Assembly: GCA_947631305.1 (NCBI GenBank)
Contig: CANRKV010000048.1
Location: 1-10,069 of the forward strand
DNA: 10,069 nt
Source of the DNA: an uncultured Jeotgalicoccus sp.
GTDB taxonomy: Bacteria; Bacillota; Bacilli; Staphylococcales; Salinicoccaceae
Reading direction: 5' to 3'
The notes under the pieces are model-generated. The model had not been told where the DNA came from, made no database searches, and saw only the letters and a program-made list of their open reading frames with translations. Of this stretch, positions 1 to 6,374 are shown piece after piece; position 1 is the stretch's first letter, and each line of letters starts with the position of its first letter. A program made the translations under genes and the position numbers.

Positions 1-723
1 GGCAACATTTCATTCCGTAATGTGAATTTTTCATATGACGGTAAAAGAGATGTTTTAAAAAATATTAATATCGATGCAGTACAGGGTGATACGATTGCGC
101 TTGTCGGACATACCGGGTCAGGTAAAAGTTCGATTATTAATCTCTTGATGCGATTTTACGATCCGAACGGCGGAGCGATTTATTTCGATGACAACGATAC
201 GAAAGACATCGATAAACAGAGCTTAAGACAGTTTATGTCTATCGTGCTGCAAGATCCGTTTATTTACAGCGGTACTCTTCTTTACAATGTGCGGCTGAAC
301 AATGAAAACATTACGGAAGAGGAAGCATTAAAGGCGCTTGAAGACGTCGGGGCAGCACCGCTTATGGCGCGGCTGTCAGATGGCATTTATTCGGAACTCG
401 CAGAGCGGGGCGCGACGCTTTCTTTAGGTGAAAGACAGCTGATATCATTTGCCAGAGCTCTCGCATTTAATCCGAAAGTACTTGTGCTGGATGAAGCGAC
501 GAGTAACATCGATTCGGAAACAGAACAGCTGATTCAGTATGCGATGGATGTCGTGTCAAAAGACCGTACCACGTTTATAATCGCTCACAGGCTGTCGACA
601 ATTCAGCATGCAGATCAAATTATTCTCTTGGAAAACGGCGAAATTAAAGAGCAGGGCAATCATCAGGAATTAATAGAGTTAGGTCAAAATTACAGTAAGA
701 TGTATGAAATGCAGATGGGATGA
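1..723 (+). CDS. ABC transporter ATP-binding domain, 3' part of a multidrug-exporter half (partial)
   Basis: The frame is open from the first base, so the N-terminal transmembrane domain lies upstream of the window and no start can be assigned; about 240 residues remain. All nucleotide-binding motifs are visible: Walker A GHTGSGKSS (nt 106-132), Q-loop VLQDPF, signature LSLGERQ (nt 418-438), Walker B VLVLDEAT with the catalytic Glu (nt 478-501), D-loop SNID and H-loop IAHRLS. The domain would hydrolyse ATP at the inner membrane face to drive export. The signature departs from LSGGQ while the catalytic Glu and His are intact. In heterodimeric exporters such as BmrC/BmrD or TAP1/TAP2 that combination marks the BmrD/TAP2-like half, so a partner gene just upstream is expected (inference). 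The substrate cannot be told. No terminator is visible before the next gene. Confidence 0.93.
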   Translation, partial: GNISFRNVNFSYDGKRDVLKNINIDAVQGDTIALVGHTGSGKSSIINLLMRFYDPNGGAIYFDDNDTKDIDKQSLRQFMSIVLQDPFIYSGTLLYNVRLNNENITEEEALKALEDVGAAPLMARLSDGIYSELAERGATLSLGERQLISFARALAFNPKVLVLDEATSNIDSETEQLIQYAMDVVSKDRTTFIIAHRLSTIQHADQIILLENGEIKEQGNHQELIELGQNYSKMYEMQMG

Positions 724-726
724 TGA

Positions 727-755
727 TTGCTATCGTCTTACAAACGTAATACAAT
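727..755 (+). promoter_or_regulatory. Probable SigA promoter of the toxin-antitoxin operon
   Basis: TTGCTA (727-732) and TACAAT (750-755) are separated by 17 bases. They match the -35 and -10 consensus at 4/6 and 5/6 positions, about 35 bases before the antitoxin start. The promoter begins right after the ABC gene stop, so the toxin-antitoxin pair can be transcribed independently of the transporter. Confidence 0.5.
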
Positions 756-789
756 AATTCTAACAATACATTTAAGAGGAGGTAACTCA

Positions 790-1014
790 ATGCCAACTAT
801 TACTATTAGAGTAACTGAAGAGGAAAATGAATTCTTAAGGTACATGGCAAACTTTCTTGGTAAAAGTATTACTGAAGTTGTTAAAGAGCACACTATTGAA
901 GAACTGGAAGACATGTATGATGTGAATTCAGCAGATAAAGCATATAAAGAATGGTCTGAAGATGACGAGGCAGTAATCAGTCTTGAAGACGTTAAAAAAG
1001 AATTTGGTTATTAG
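790..1014 (+). CDS. RelB/DUF6290-type antitoxin of a type II toxin-antitoxin pair
   Basis: 74 residues. The start at 790 is chosen because AAGAGGAGGT lies just before it; an in-frame extension back to 727 would overlap the promoter and lacks a ribosome site. The N-terminus (PTITIRVTEEENEFL, then an amphipathic helix to about residue 45) looks like a ribbon-helix-helix DNA-binding domain. The acidic C-terminal half (EELEDMYDV, EWSEDDEAV, LEDVKKEFGY) is typical of the toxin-wrapping tail. It should bind and neutralise the toxin encoded immediately downstream and autorepress the operon; this role is inferred from family and layout. The stop codon abuts the toxin ATG (TAGATG), suggesting translational coupling. 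Local GC is low (about 33% at 781-840, against about 60% at 361-420 in the ABC gene), which fits horizontal acquisition. Confidence 0.82.
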   Translation: MPTITIRVTEEENEFLRYMANFLGKSITEVVKEHTIEELEDMYDVNSADKAYKEWSEDDEAVISLEDVKKEFGY

Positions 1015-1278
1015 ATGAAGTATAAATTATTATTCAATAAAAAGGTTTTAAAAACGCTGAAGAAACTTGACGACAACGATAGAAAAATAATTATTAAGTG
1101 GCTGGAAAAAAATATAGATAAATCTCCTGAACCAAGACAGTTTGGTAAGGCGCTTAAAGGGAACCTTAAAGATTACTGGAGGTATAGAATAGGCAAATAT
1201 CGTGTGATTGTTTCAATTAATGATGATGAGCTTATTGTGCTTACCATTGATGTTGGACATAGGAAGGATATTTACTAG
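1015..1278 (+). CDS. RelE/ParE-superfamily toxin (RelE/StbE type)
   Basis: 87 residues, highly basic. The C-terminal half carries the family pattern LKGNLKDYWRYRIGKYRVIV followed by VGHRKDIY at the end. Arg56, Arg58, Arg63, His82, Arg83 and the terminal Tyr87 are candidates for the RNA-binding or cleavage surface by comparison with RelE. RelE-type toxins cleave mRNA in the ribosomal A site, whereas ParE relatives poison gyrase; the YRIGKYR and GHRKDIY motifs favour RelE, but activity is inferred. It starts directly after the antitoxin stop with no intervening base. Base composition is very AT-rich (about 25% GC at 1021-1080), like its partner and unlike the flanking genes. No disruption is visible, so the pair looks intact. 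Confidence 0.85.
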   Translation: MKYKLLFNKKVLKTLKKLDDNDRKIIIKWLEKNIDKSPEPRQFGKALKGNLKDYWRYRIGKYRVIVSINDDELIVLTIDVGHRKDIY

Positions 1279-1293
1279 CAACGGGGGATGAAA

Positions 1294-1734
1294 ATGCCGA
1301 CACAACAATACTGGAAAGAATTTATTAATGAAAATCCGAGATACGAAGGAAAGAATTATACAGCGTGGCAGTTCGGAGTGGATCCGGAGGAACTTGCTGA
1401 GCTGGTAGTTTCGGGAAAGAAAACTTTAACATGCAGCAGTTTAAAAGAGTATGAAGTTGAGAATGAGAGTCTGCCTGAAATAGGAGAGGTAAGTATCGTG
1501 CTTGATTCAGATGATTCTCCAAAATGTATTATCGAATGTACAAAAGTTTATACGATTGTTTTTAAAGATGCCGGCGAAGAAATCGCTTATAAAGAAGGCG
1601 AGGGCGACCGGACTTTATCGTATTGGAGACAGGCACATCTCGATTTTTTTGAATGGCTGTATCCTGAAATGGGACTTGAGTTCAACGAGTCAGAGGAGAT
1701 TGTCGTGGAAGAGTTTAAACTGATCTACGTATAA
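1294..1734 (+). CDS. ASCH-domain protein (YqfB-like)
   Basis: 146 residues. Two ATGs are possible, 1288 and 1294; GGGGG at 1283-1287 touches the first but sits six bases before the second, so 1294 is preferred. Family features are the N-terminal AWQFGVDPEELAELV, the GKKTLT motif (residues 41-46), a SLPEIGEVSIVLD strand, and AYKEGEGDRTLSYWRQAH near the C-terminus. ASCH domains have a PUA-like beta-barrel fold. E. coli YqfB hydrolyses N4-acetylcytidine using a Lys, Thr and Glu; Lys43 and Thr46 align with the first two, and a Glu of the EGEGD stretch may be the third. Whether this longer protein is an amidohydrolase or an RNA-binding factor is not decided by sequence. It lies 15 bases after the toxin gene, with no terminator between them, so it may be cotranscribed. 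Confidence 0.85.
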   Translation: MPTQQYWKEFINENPRYEGKNYTAWQFGVDPEELAELVVSGKKTLTCSSLKEYEVENESLPEIGEVSIVLDSDDSPKCIIECTKVYTIVFKDAGEEIAYKEGEGDRTLSYWRQAHLDFFEWLYPEMGLEFNESEEIVVEEFKLIYV

Positions 1735-1840
1735 TGCTATAGCTAAAAGTTATAACTGACCATGAATTTAAACGGTAATGCTATTACGGCGGACCCGTGC
1801 TAACATAAATTTATATAAACGAATGAAGGAGTGGTCAGCT

Positions 1841-2965
1841 ATGTCACCAGTAGCAGTAAAAACAGCACCTTTTAAATTTGATAACGTCGGGAGCTTTTTA
1901 CGTCCGGCAAAGTTAAAAGCAGCACGCGAGGATTTTAAAAATGGCAGCATCTCACAAGATGAACTGACTTCAGTTGAAAACGACACGATAAAAGAACTTA
2001 TACAAAAGCAGAAAGATATCGGCTTAAAAGCGATTACCGATGGAGAATTCCGCCGTTCATGGTGGCACCTTGATTTCTTCTGGGGGCTTCAGGGCGTTGA
2101 GAAAGTGGAAGTTGAGCACGGTTATAAATTTGCCGAGGTTGAAACGAGAGCAGAGACTGCACGGTTGACCGGGAAATTAAGCGGGGAAAATCATCCGTTT
2201 ATCGAACACTTTAAATTTGTGAGTGAGCTCGCAGATGGTGACGTCATTGCACGTCAGACGATTCCGGCACCGGCACAGTTTTTAGCAGAGCTCGTCCGTC
2301 CTGAAAATAAAGCGGCGACAGATGCAGTTTATCCGGATGAAGCGGAACTGCTCGCAGATATCGCAGCGGCTTATCAGACATTCATTAAGGAATTACATGA
2401 AGCGGGTTGTACGAATCTGCAGCTGGATGACTGTACCTGGGGCATGATTGTCGATGAGGAATTCTGGAAGAGTATGAATGACGAATTTACTGTTGAATCA
2501 TTAAGTGAGAAATATGTTGAGCTGAACAACAGTGCAATCGCTGGAAAACCTGAAGGACTGACGGTTACGACACATGTTTGCCGCGGAAACTACCGTTCAA
2601 CATGGGCGTCGTCAGGTGCTTACGATAAAGTCTCCGATGAATTATTCGGTAAAGAAAATGTTGATGGCTATTATCTCGAGTTCGATACTGAACGTGCCGG
2701 CGGTTTTGAATCGCTTGCTAAAGTGAGTGGTGATAAGCAGGTTGTTCTTGGATTGATTTCATCTAAAGTGCCGGAGCTTGAAAATAAGGAAGATATTATA
2801 GCGCGCATTGAAGAAGCGGCGAAATACATCGATAAGGACAGACTGTGTCTCAGTCCGCAGTGCGGATTCGCTTCGACGGAAGAAGGGAATAATCTGACTG
2901 AAGCGGAGCAGTGGGCAAAACTTCAGCTGGTTAAAGAAATCTCCGATGAGGTTTGGGGAGCTTAA
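1841..2965 (+). CDS. MetE-like cobalamin-independent methionine synthase, catalytic domain only (YxjG/YxjH type)
   Basis: 374 residues, about half the length of full MetE, corresponding to its C-terminal catalytic barrel. The start at 1841 follows AAGGAG at 1826-1831. The N-terminus has the VGSFLRP motif typical of YxjG/YxjH. All four expected zinc ligands can be placed by comparison with E. coli MetE: His245 and Cys247 (THVC), Glu280 (LEFDTERAG) and Cys341 (SPQCGF); the QLDDCTW segment supplies the substrate-binding Asp. The expected reaction is methyl transfer to homocysteine to form methionine in the cytoplasm; the methyl donor of these short forms is not evident from sequence. In Bacillus the family is often under an S-box riboswitch, but the 106 bases upstream show no such leader. 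The gene ends at a strong terminator and appears to be transcribed alone. Confidence 0.9.
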   Translation: MSPVAVKTAPFKFDNVGSFLRPAKLKAAREDFKNGSISQDELTSVENDTIKELIQKQKDIGLKAITDGEFRRSWWHLDFFWGLQGVEKVEVEHGYKFAEVETRAETARLTGKLSGENHPFIEHFKFVSELADGDVIARQTIPAPAQFLAELVRPENKAATDAVYPDEAELLADIAAAYQTFIKELHEAGCTNLQLDDCTWGMIVDEEFWKSMNDEFTVESLSEKYVELNNSAIAGKPEGLTVTTHVCRGNYRSTWASSGAYDKVSDELFGKENVDGYYLEFDTERAGGFESLAKVSGDKQVVLGLISSKVPELENKEDIIARIEEAAKYIDKDRLCLSPQCGFASTEEGNNLTEAEQWAKLQLVKEISDEVWGA

Positions 2966-2969
2966 AATT

Positions 2970-3010
2970 AAAACGCTGTACGGAATTTTATATCCGTACA
3001 GCGTTTTTTT
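2970..3010. terminator. Bidirectional rho-independent terminator between convergent genes
   Basis: A perfect 13-bp stem (2972-2984 with 2993-3005, arm AACGCTGTACGGA) with an 8-base loop is followed by seven T on the plus strand (3004-3010). The minus-strand reading ends in an A/T-rich tail containing TTTT runs. It serves the methionine synthase gene on the plus strand and the cytosine deaminase gene (stop at 3018) on the minus strand. Confidence 0.93.
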
Positions 3011-3017
3011 GTATTGT

Positions 3018-4265
3018 TTATTTGCTTAAAAAATCGATTTCCATTTCATTTTTACGGACTTCACGTTTAAATAAATACTCGCCGTCTCTGACTGAGGCCA
3101 GCACTTCAGCCCGTTCACGTACTGCTTCATACGCGTCACTTGCATCCAGTACGATAAAGTTTGCTGAATTTCCCTGCTTGATGCCGTAATCTTCAATGTT
3201 CATTACGTTCGCACCATTTATCGTAATCAAATCGAGTGCTTTGTTAATTTCATCGATATGCGTGTAATGCGCCAGATGAATGCCGTTATCTAAAATATTC
3301 ATCATATTGCCGTTGCCGAGCGGGTACCAGTAATCCGCAATTGAATCCTGTGCAAATGCCACATTATTGCCGTTCTCAAGCAGTTCTTTCACGCGGGTCA
3401 GACCGCGTCTTTTCGGATAAACATCTCCGCGTCCCTGCAAATGAGCATTTTCAGTCGGGCATGAAATAAAGTTAATCTTAGACTCTTTGAATAAGCCCAT
3501 CATTTTATTAGCGTAGCTTGCTTCAACAGCACCGAAGCTTGTCGTATGACTTGCTGTTGTTTTCGAACCATAATCTTTTTCCATCACGAGCGCGTTCAGT
3601 ACTTCGAAGAAGCGGCTGTTCGGATCATCGTTTTCATCACAGTGAATATCAATCATGACGTCGAATTCGAGTGCCAGGTCAACAATCTGTTTTAATGACT
3701 CGACACCGTGCTCGTAAGAAATTTCGAAATGAGGAATACCGCCGACAACATCAGCACCCATTTCGAGCGCTTTTCTGACTAAATCTGCTGCACCTTTATA
3801 TCTGAAGAACCCTTCCTGCGGAAATGCAACCAGCTGTAATGTCACGATATCTTTTAACTCTTCACGTAATTTAAGCAGTGCCTTCATTCCAGTTAAGTTG
3901 GGATCAGTCACATCAACATGCGTGCGAATATACTGCACGCCGTGACTGACTTCTTTTTGAATGCCTTTTAGTGCGGATACGCGAACTTTATCCTCAGTTA
4001 AATCTTTCTTGTTATCACTCCAGCGCTGAATGCCTTCAAATAATGTACCGGAAACATTGGCATTGCCTTCGCCGAGTCCTGAGAAAATATAATCCAGGTG
4101 CAGGTGCGGATCGACGTAAGGCGGGAGCACAAGTTTTCCTTCGAGGTCGATGACTTCATCAGCATCGCCGAGGTTGGTGCCAATAGCTTTAAATTTATTA
4201 TCTTCAATTAAAATTTCAGTTGAATCCGAATCACCATAAATCGTTGCGTTGATAAACTTCTTCAT
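3018..4265 (-). CDS. codA: Cytosine deaminase-like amidohydrolase
   Basis: 415 residues. The ATG at 4265 is chosen because AAGGAG (4274-4279) lies eight bases upstream; a TTG extension to 4283 has none. It resembles E. coli CodA throughout: DPHLHLD (metal ligands His54 and His56), SGTLFEGIQRW, YIRTHVDV, AFPQEG (Gln150, matching the base-recognising Gln156), IHCDEND (His208 and Glu211), TASHTTS (His240), HLQGRGDVYPKRRG and the metal Asp307 in FAQDS, then DYWYPLG. The enzyme should hydrolyse cytosine to uracil and ammonia in the cytoplasm for pyrimidine salvage. Ser308 stands where CodA has a second Asp (314), a substrate-pocket position, so specificity may differ; isocytosine or another aminopyrimidine are alternatives. 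No cytosine permease gene (codB) is beside it. It is a single-gene unit with its own likely promoter and a shared terminator. Confidence 0.87.
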   Translation of the reverse strand: MKKFINATIYGDSDSTEILIEDNKFKAIGTNLGDADEVIDLEGKLVLPPYVDPHLHLDYIFSGLGEGNANVSGTLFEGIQRWSDNKKDLTEDKVRVSALKGIQKEVSHGVQYIRTHVDVTDPNLTGMKALLKLREELKDIVTLQLVAFPQEGFFRYKGAADLVRKALEMGADVVGGIPHFEISYEHGVESLKQIVDLALEFDVMIDIHCDENDDPNSRFFEVLNALVMEKDYGSKTTASHTTSFGAVEASYANKMMGLFKESKINFISCPTENAHLQGRGDVYPKRRGLTRVKELLENGNNVAFAQDSIADYWYPLGNGNMMNILDNGIHLAHYTHIDEINKALDLITINGANVMNIEDYGIKQGNSANFIVLDASDAYEAVRERAEVLASVRDGEYLFKREVRKNEMEIDFLSK

Positions 4266-4304
4266 GTGTAAAACTCCTTGCAAATAATGATGTGCTGCAT
4301 GCTG

Positions 4305-4313
4305 ATTATAACA
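4305..4313 (-). promoter_or_regulatory. Extended -10 promoter of the cytosine deaminase gene
   Basis: Reading the minus strand, TGTTATAAT (plus 4313 down to 4305) is a perfect extended -10 element about 40 bases before the start codon at 4265. The -35 region is poor (near CATCTT), as extended -10 promoters can tolerate. It places the transcription start roughly 10 bases further toward the gene. Confidence 0.5.
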
Positions 4314-4378
4314 AAAATGAGGGAGATAAGATGGTTTGACGGCGTGAGGTAAGGCGGCTGGTGGTGAAAAATGTTCAT

Positions 4379-4436
4379 CTGCTCAAAATGTGGGATGAAA
4401 TGAGCAGGGGGTGACGAAAAATTGGATTCCTGCTCG
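4379..4436. repeat. CTGCTC inverted and direct half-sites next to the 51-bp array
   Basis: CTGCTCA (4379-4385) is followed by its inverse TGAGCAG (4401-4407), and CTGCTCG recurs at 4430-4436. The two direct copies start exactly 51 bases apart, the same period as the adjacent ACTAATG array, although the motif differs. The third copy is followed by TTTTCG and then CATTGCT, a decayed member of the ACTAATG/CATTAGT series. No gene is seen in this stretch. Confidence 0.5.
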
Positions 4437-4442
4437 TTTTCG

Positions 4443-4680
4443 CATTGCTAAGGTGGTAATACAGCTGACTAATGCGTTTTATCGTGATTTTTACATTAGT
4501 GCAGCGTAATTATCGATGACTAATGCGTTTTTGCTCTCGTATCGCATTAGTACTGCGTATTTTCGTCTTACTAATGCGTTTTGCTTCAATATTCACATTA
4601 GTGTCGCACGTATTTATCAAACTAATGCATTTTCCCAATAATTTCGCATTAGTCCACTCGATTTCCTCCCAACTAATGCG
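4443..4680. repeat. 51-bp periodic array of alternating ACTAATG / CATTAGT half-sites
   Basis: ACTAATGC begins at 4468, 4519, 4570, 4621 and 4672, exactly 51 bases apart each time. Its inverse CATTAGT begins at 4494, 4545, 4596 and 4647, also every 51 bases, and a decayed copy CATTGCT sits in phase at 4443. Half-sites therefore alternate in orientation every 25 or 26 bases. Four complete 33-bp units (ACTAATGC, G or A, TTTT, 13 variable bases, CATTAGT) are separated by 18-base spacers. Loops and spacers are variable though faintly related (spacers often contain GCGTA or CGTATTT), so only the short arms are strongly conserved. The array lies between the codA promoter and the terminator of the next gene. 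Its function is unknown; a protein-binding array, an RNA of competing hairpins or a mobile-type intergenic repeat are possible. Confidence 0.85.
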
Positions 4681-4696
4681 CCATCCGCAATAAACA

Positions 4697-4727
4697 CAAA
4701 AAACGGAATCCCTTCTTAAGGATTCCG
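4697..4727 (-). terminator. Rho-independent terminator of the GlsB/YeaQ-type gene
   Basis: CGGAATCC (4704-4711) pairs with GGATTCCG (4720-4727); two further A-T pairs can form past a bulged C. On the minus strand the stem is followed by six T (plus 4703-4698). The plus-strand side has no T run, so it acts on the minus-strand gene that ends at 4746. Confidence 0.85.
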
Positions 4728-4745
4728 CTCTAATAATCATATTAT

Positions 4746-5006
4746 TTACGCTTTTTTGTTGCCTTTGAGCATTCCAAAGATGAATGATACTACAAGGATT
4801 AAAATAATTGCACCGAGTAGTGTACCAATGACGCTCATGCCGCCAATTGTCGGTCCAAAGTCGAGACCGAGTGCGTTACCAATTGATGCACCGATGATAC
4901 CTGCTAAAATGTTACCGATAATACCAAATGGAATATCTTTACTAACTATTGCTCCTGCAAGCCAGCCTAAAATACCGCCGACGATAATTGTCCATAACCA
5001 ACCCAT
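4746..5006 (-). CDS. GlsB/YeaQ/YmgE (transglycosylase-associated) family membrane protein
   Basis: 86 residues and almost entirely hydrophobic, with three likely membrane helices (about 3-20, 27-46 and 57-80) and a short basic tail ending GNKKA. The glycine-rich pattern GWLWTIIVGGILGWLAGAIV, then IIGNILAGIIGASIG and a third IGGMSVIGTLLGA helix, is characteristic of this small-protein family. Family members are linked to general, acid or envelope stress, but their biochemical role is unknown; the name transglycosylase-associated does not imply enzyme activity. AGGAGGT (5014-5020) lies seven bases upstream and fixes the start. A SigB-like promoter candidate precedes it and a clear terminator follows, so it looks monocistronic, although no terminator separates it from the transporter gene upstream on the same strand. 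Confidence 0.9.
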   Translation of the reverse strand: MGWLWTIIVGGILGWLAGAIVSKDIPFGIIGNILAGIIGASIGNALGLDFGPTIGGMSVIGTLLGAIILILVVSFIFGMLKGNKKA

Positions 5007-5053
5007 ATTTATTACCTCCTAAAATTTATAAAAGCTTTATTCTACTAGAATAC

Positions 5054-5079
5054 ATTGCCTGTTTCAGGAGAATCTAAAC
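5054..5079 (-). promoter_or_regulatory. Possible SigB-type promoter of the GlsB/YeaQ-type gene
   Basis: On the minus strand GTTTAG (plus 5079-5074) and GGCAAT (plus 5059-5054) are separated by 14 bases. The SigB consensus is GTTTAA, 12-15 bases, GGGTAT or GGGAAT. It lies about 48 bases before the start codon. The match is imperfect at the -10 element, so this is a suggestion supported by the stress-protein family of the gene. Confidence 0.3.
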
Positions 5080-5097
5080 ATTTTGGACATAATTTTT

Positions 5098-6282
5098 TTA
5101 TACAATTTTTCGTGAGCTTCTTAAGATAAAGAACAATACCAGAGAGAGAACCCCGCTCGCTGCACTGATCCAGTATATCGAACTGTAGTCTGCGTATTGT
5201 GCGACGAGTCCGAATGTAATGGCACCGAGTCCGACACCTAAATCGAATGCAGAAAAGAATGTTGCGTTTGCCATACCGCGTTTACGGGGCGGTGTGGTAT
5301 TTATCGCAGAGGCCTGCAGTGCGGGCTGGACTGTACCGAAGCCGAGTCCGTACAAAATTGCGCCGGCGAACAGATATATCGGACTGTCCAAAATCGCAAG
5401 CAGTGTAAGTCCTGAAATAATTAAAATAATACCAGGTATAAAGACAATTGCGAGTCCGCGTCGGTCGTAGATGCGCCCGGCGAAGAAGCGCGTCGTAACG
5501 AGTGCAAATGCGTAAAGAATAAAATAAATTTGAATATAGTGAGGCTGAAAGCCTTCTGAGAATGTGTATGCCGGCAGGAACGTTGCAATGCCGCCGAATG
5601 TAAATGTAATGAAAAATAGTAATGCAGAAGCGGGCAGTGCTCTTTTTTCAACGAAATTAAAACGCGTCGCAGTATCAGCATCTTCCTGTATCTCTACATC
5701 TGTCAGCGGTTCCGGTTTTACGTAGCGCACGTTCAGCGCAAGCACCAATGCAATCATTGTAAGCGACCCGCAAATAATAAAGAGCGTAGAGAACTCGATA
5801 TGATTCACTAAAAACAGTCCGAGTGCCGGACCGATCGCGAGCGCGAGGTTACCGCTCAACCCGAAAAATCCGAGGCCTTCTCCCCGGCGGTCTTTCGGAA
5901 CTAAGTCAGAAGCAATTGTGCCGGATGCTGTATTCGACAGTCCCCAGCCGACCCCCTGCACAATCCGAACAACAACCAGGATTAATATGGTCGTACTGAT
6001 AGCGAGCGAGTATAAGGAGATGACGAGAATAACCAGACCCGTTATAAACACAGGTGCACGGCCTGTCGTATCGAGCATCTTTCCTCCGAACGGACGGATT
6101 AACAAGGCGGAGAAAGTGAAAATCCCGACGATAATGCCGACCCAGGTCTCATTTGAACCGATTTCCTGTACGTAAAGCGGCAGCGTCGGCAGCGTCATTT
6201 GAAACGATGTAAAAATAAAAAAGTTCGCGATGACGATAATGATAAAATCTTTCGTCCATATTCTGGACTTCCGGTTAGACAT
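5098..6282 (-). CDS. Major facilitator superfamily transporter, 12-helix efflux type
   Basis: 394 residues with twelve recognisable hydrophobic helices in two six-helix halves, separated by a charged loop at about residues 187-214. MFS motif A is at residues 63-78 (RPFGGKMLDTTGRAPV, between helices 2 and 3). A motif B-like RIVQGVGWG is at 106-114 in helix 4, and a motif C-like GNLALAIGPALG is at 144-155 in helix 5. Motif C is typical of proton-coupled antiporters, so drug or metabolite export is more likely than uptake (inference). The substrate is unknown. The start at 6282 follows an AAGAAGGGTGAT ribosome site. The gene is divergent from the pab operon across 156 bases and reads toward the GlsB/YeaQ-type gene. 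It is not related to the CodB cytosine permease, so it gives no support for a role with the deaminase. Confidence 0.9.
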   Translation of the reverse strand: MSNRKSRIWTKDFIIIVIANFFIFTSFQMTLPTLPLYVQEIGSNETWVGIIVGIFTFSALLIRPFGGKMLDTTGRAPVFITGLVILVISLYSLAISTTILILVVVRIVQGVGWGLSNTASGTIASDLVPKDRRGEGLGFFGLSGNLALAIGPALGLFLVNHIEFSTLFIICGSLTMIALVLALNVRYVKPEPLTDVEIQEDADTATRFNFVEKRALPASALLFFITFTFGGIATFLPAYTFSEGFQPHYIQIYFILYAFALVTTRFFAGRIYDRRGLAIVFIPGIILIISGLTLLAILDSPIYLFAGAILYGLGFGTVQPALQASAINTTPPRKRGMANATFFSAFDLGVGLGAITFGLVAQYADYSSIYWISAASGVLSLVLFFILRSSRKIV

Positions 6283-6374
6283 AGATCACCCTTCTTATGT
6301 AAGTACGATATTTGTCTTCATTTAATGTTAAGTCTACATGAGAGCCGGCGGTTTTTCATCATACCAGGTACCTA

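Noticed and set aside
1735..1840. S-box or T-box leader before the methionine synthase gene
   Set aside because: The gap is only 106 bases and lacks the conserved S-box or T-box elements; the GTAATGCTATTAC stem is too short to be a terminator. A CTGACC / TGCTAT promoter-like pair at 1756-1784 is too weak to list.
4290..4306. Possible operator around GCATGC near the cytosine deaminase promoter
   Set aside because: Only the six central bases are truly palindromic; the flanks do not match, and no purine or pyrimidine repressor box is recognisable.
4443..4680. CRISPR array
   Set aside because: Only 7-9 bp arms are conserved; there are no near-identical 23-36 bp repeats, no unique equal-length spacers and no cas genes nearby.
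4510..4740. Open frame of 76 codons on the minus strand across the 51-bp array
   Set aside because: The frame stays open because the 51-base period is a multiple of three, giving a 17-residue pseudo-repeat. It runs through a rho-independent terminator and has no ribosome site, so it is not called as a gene.
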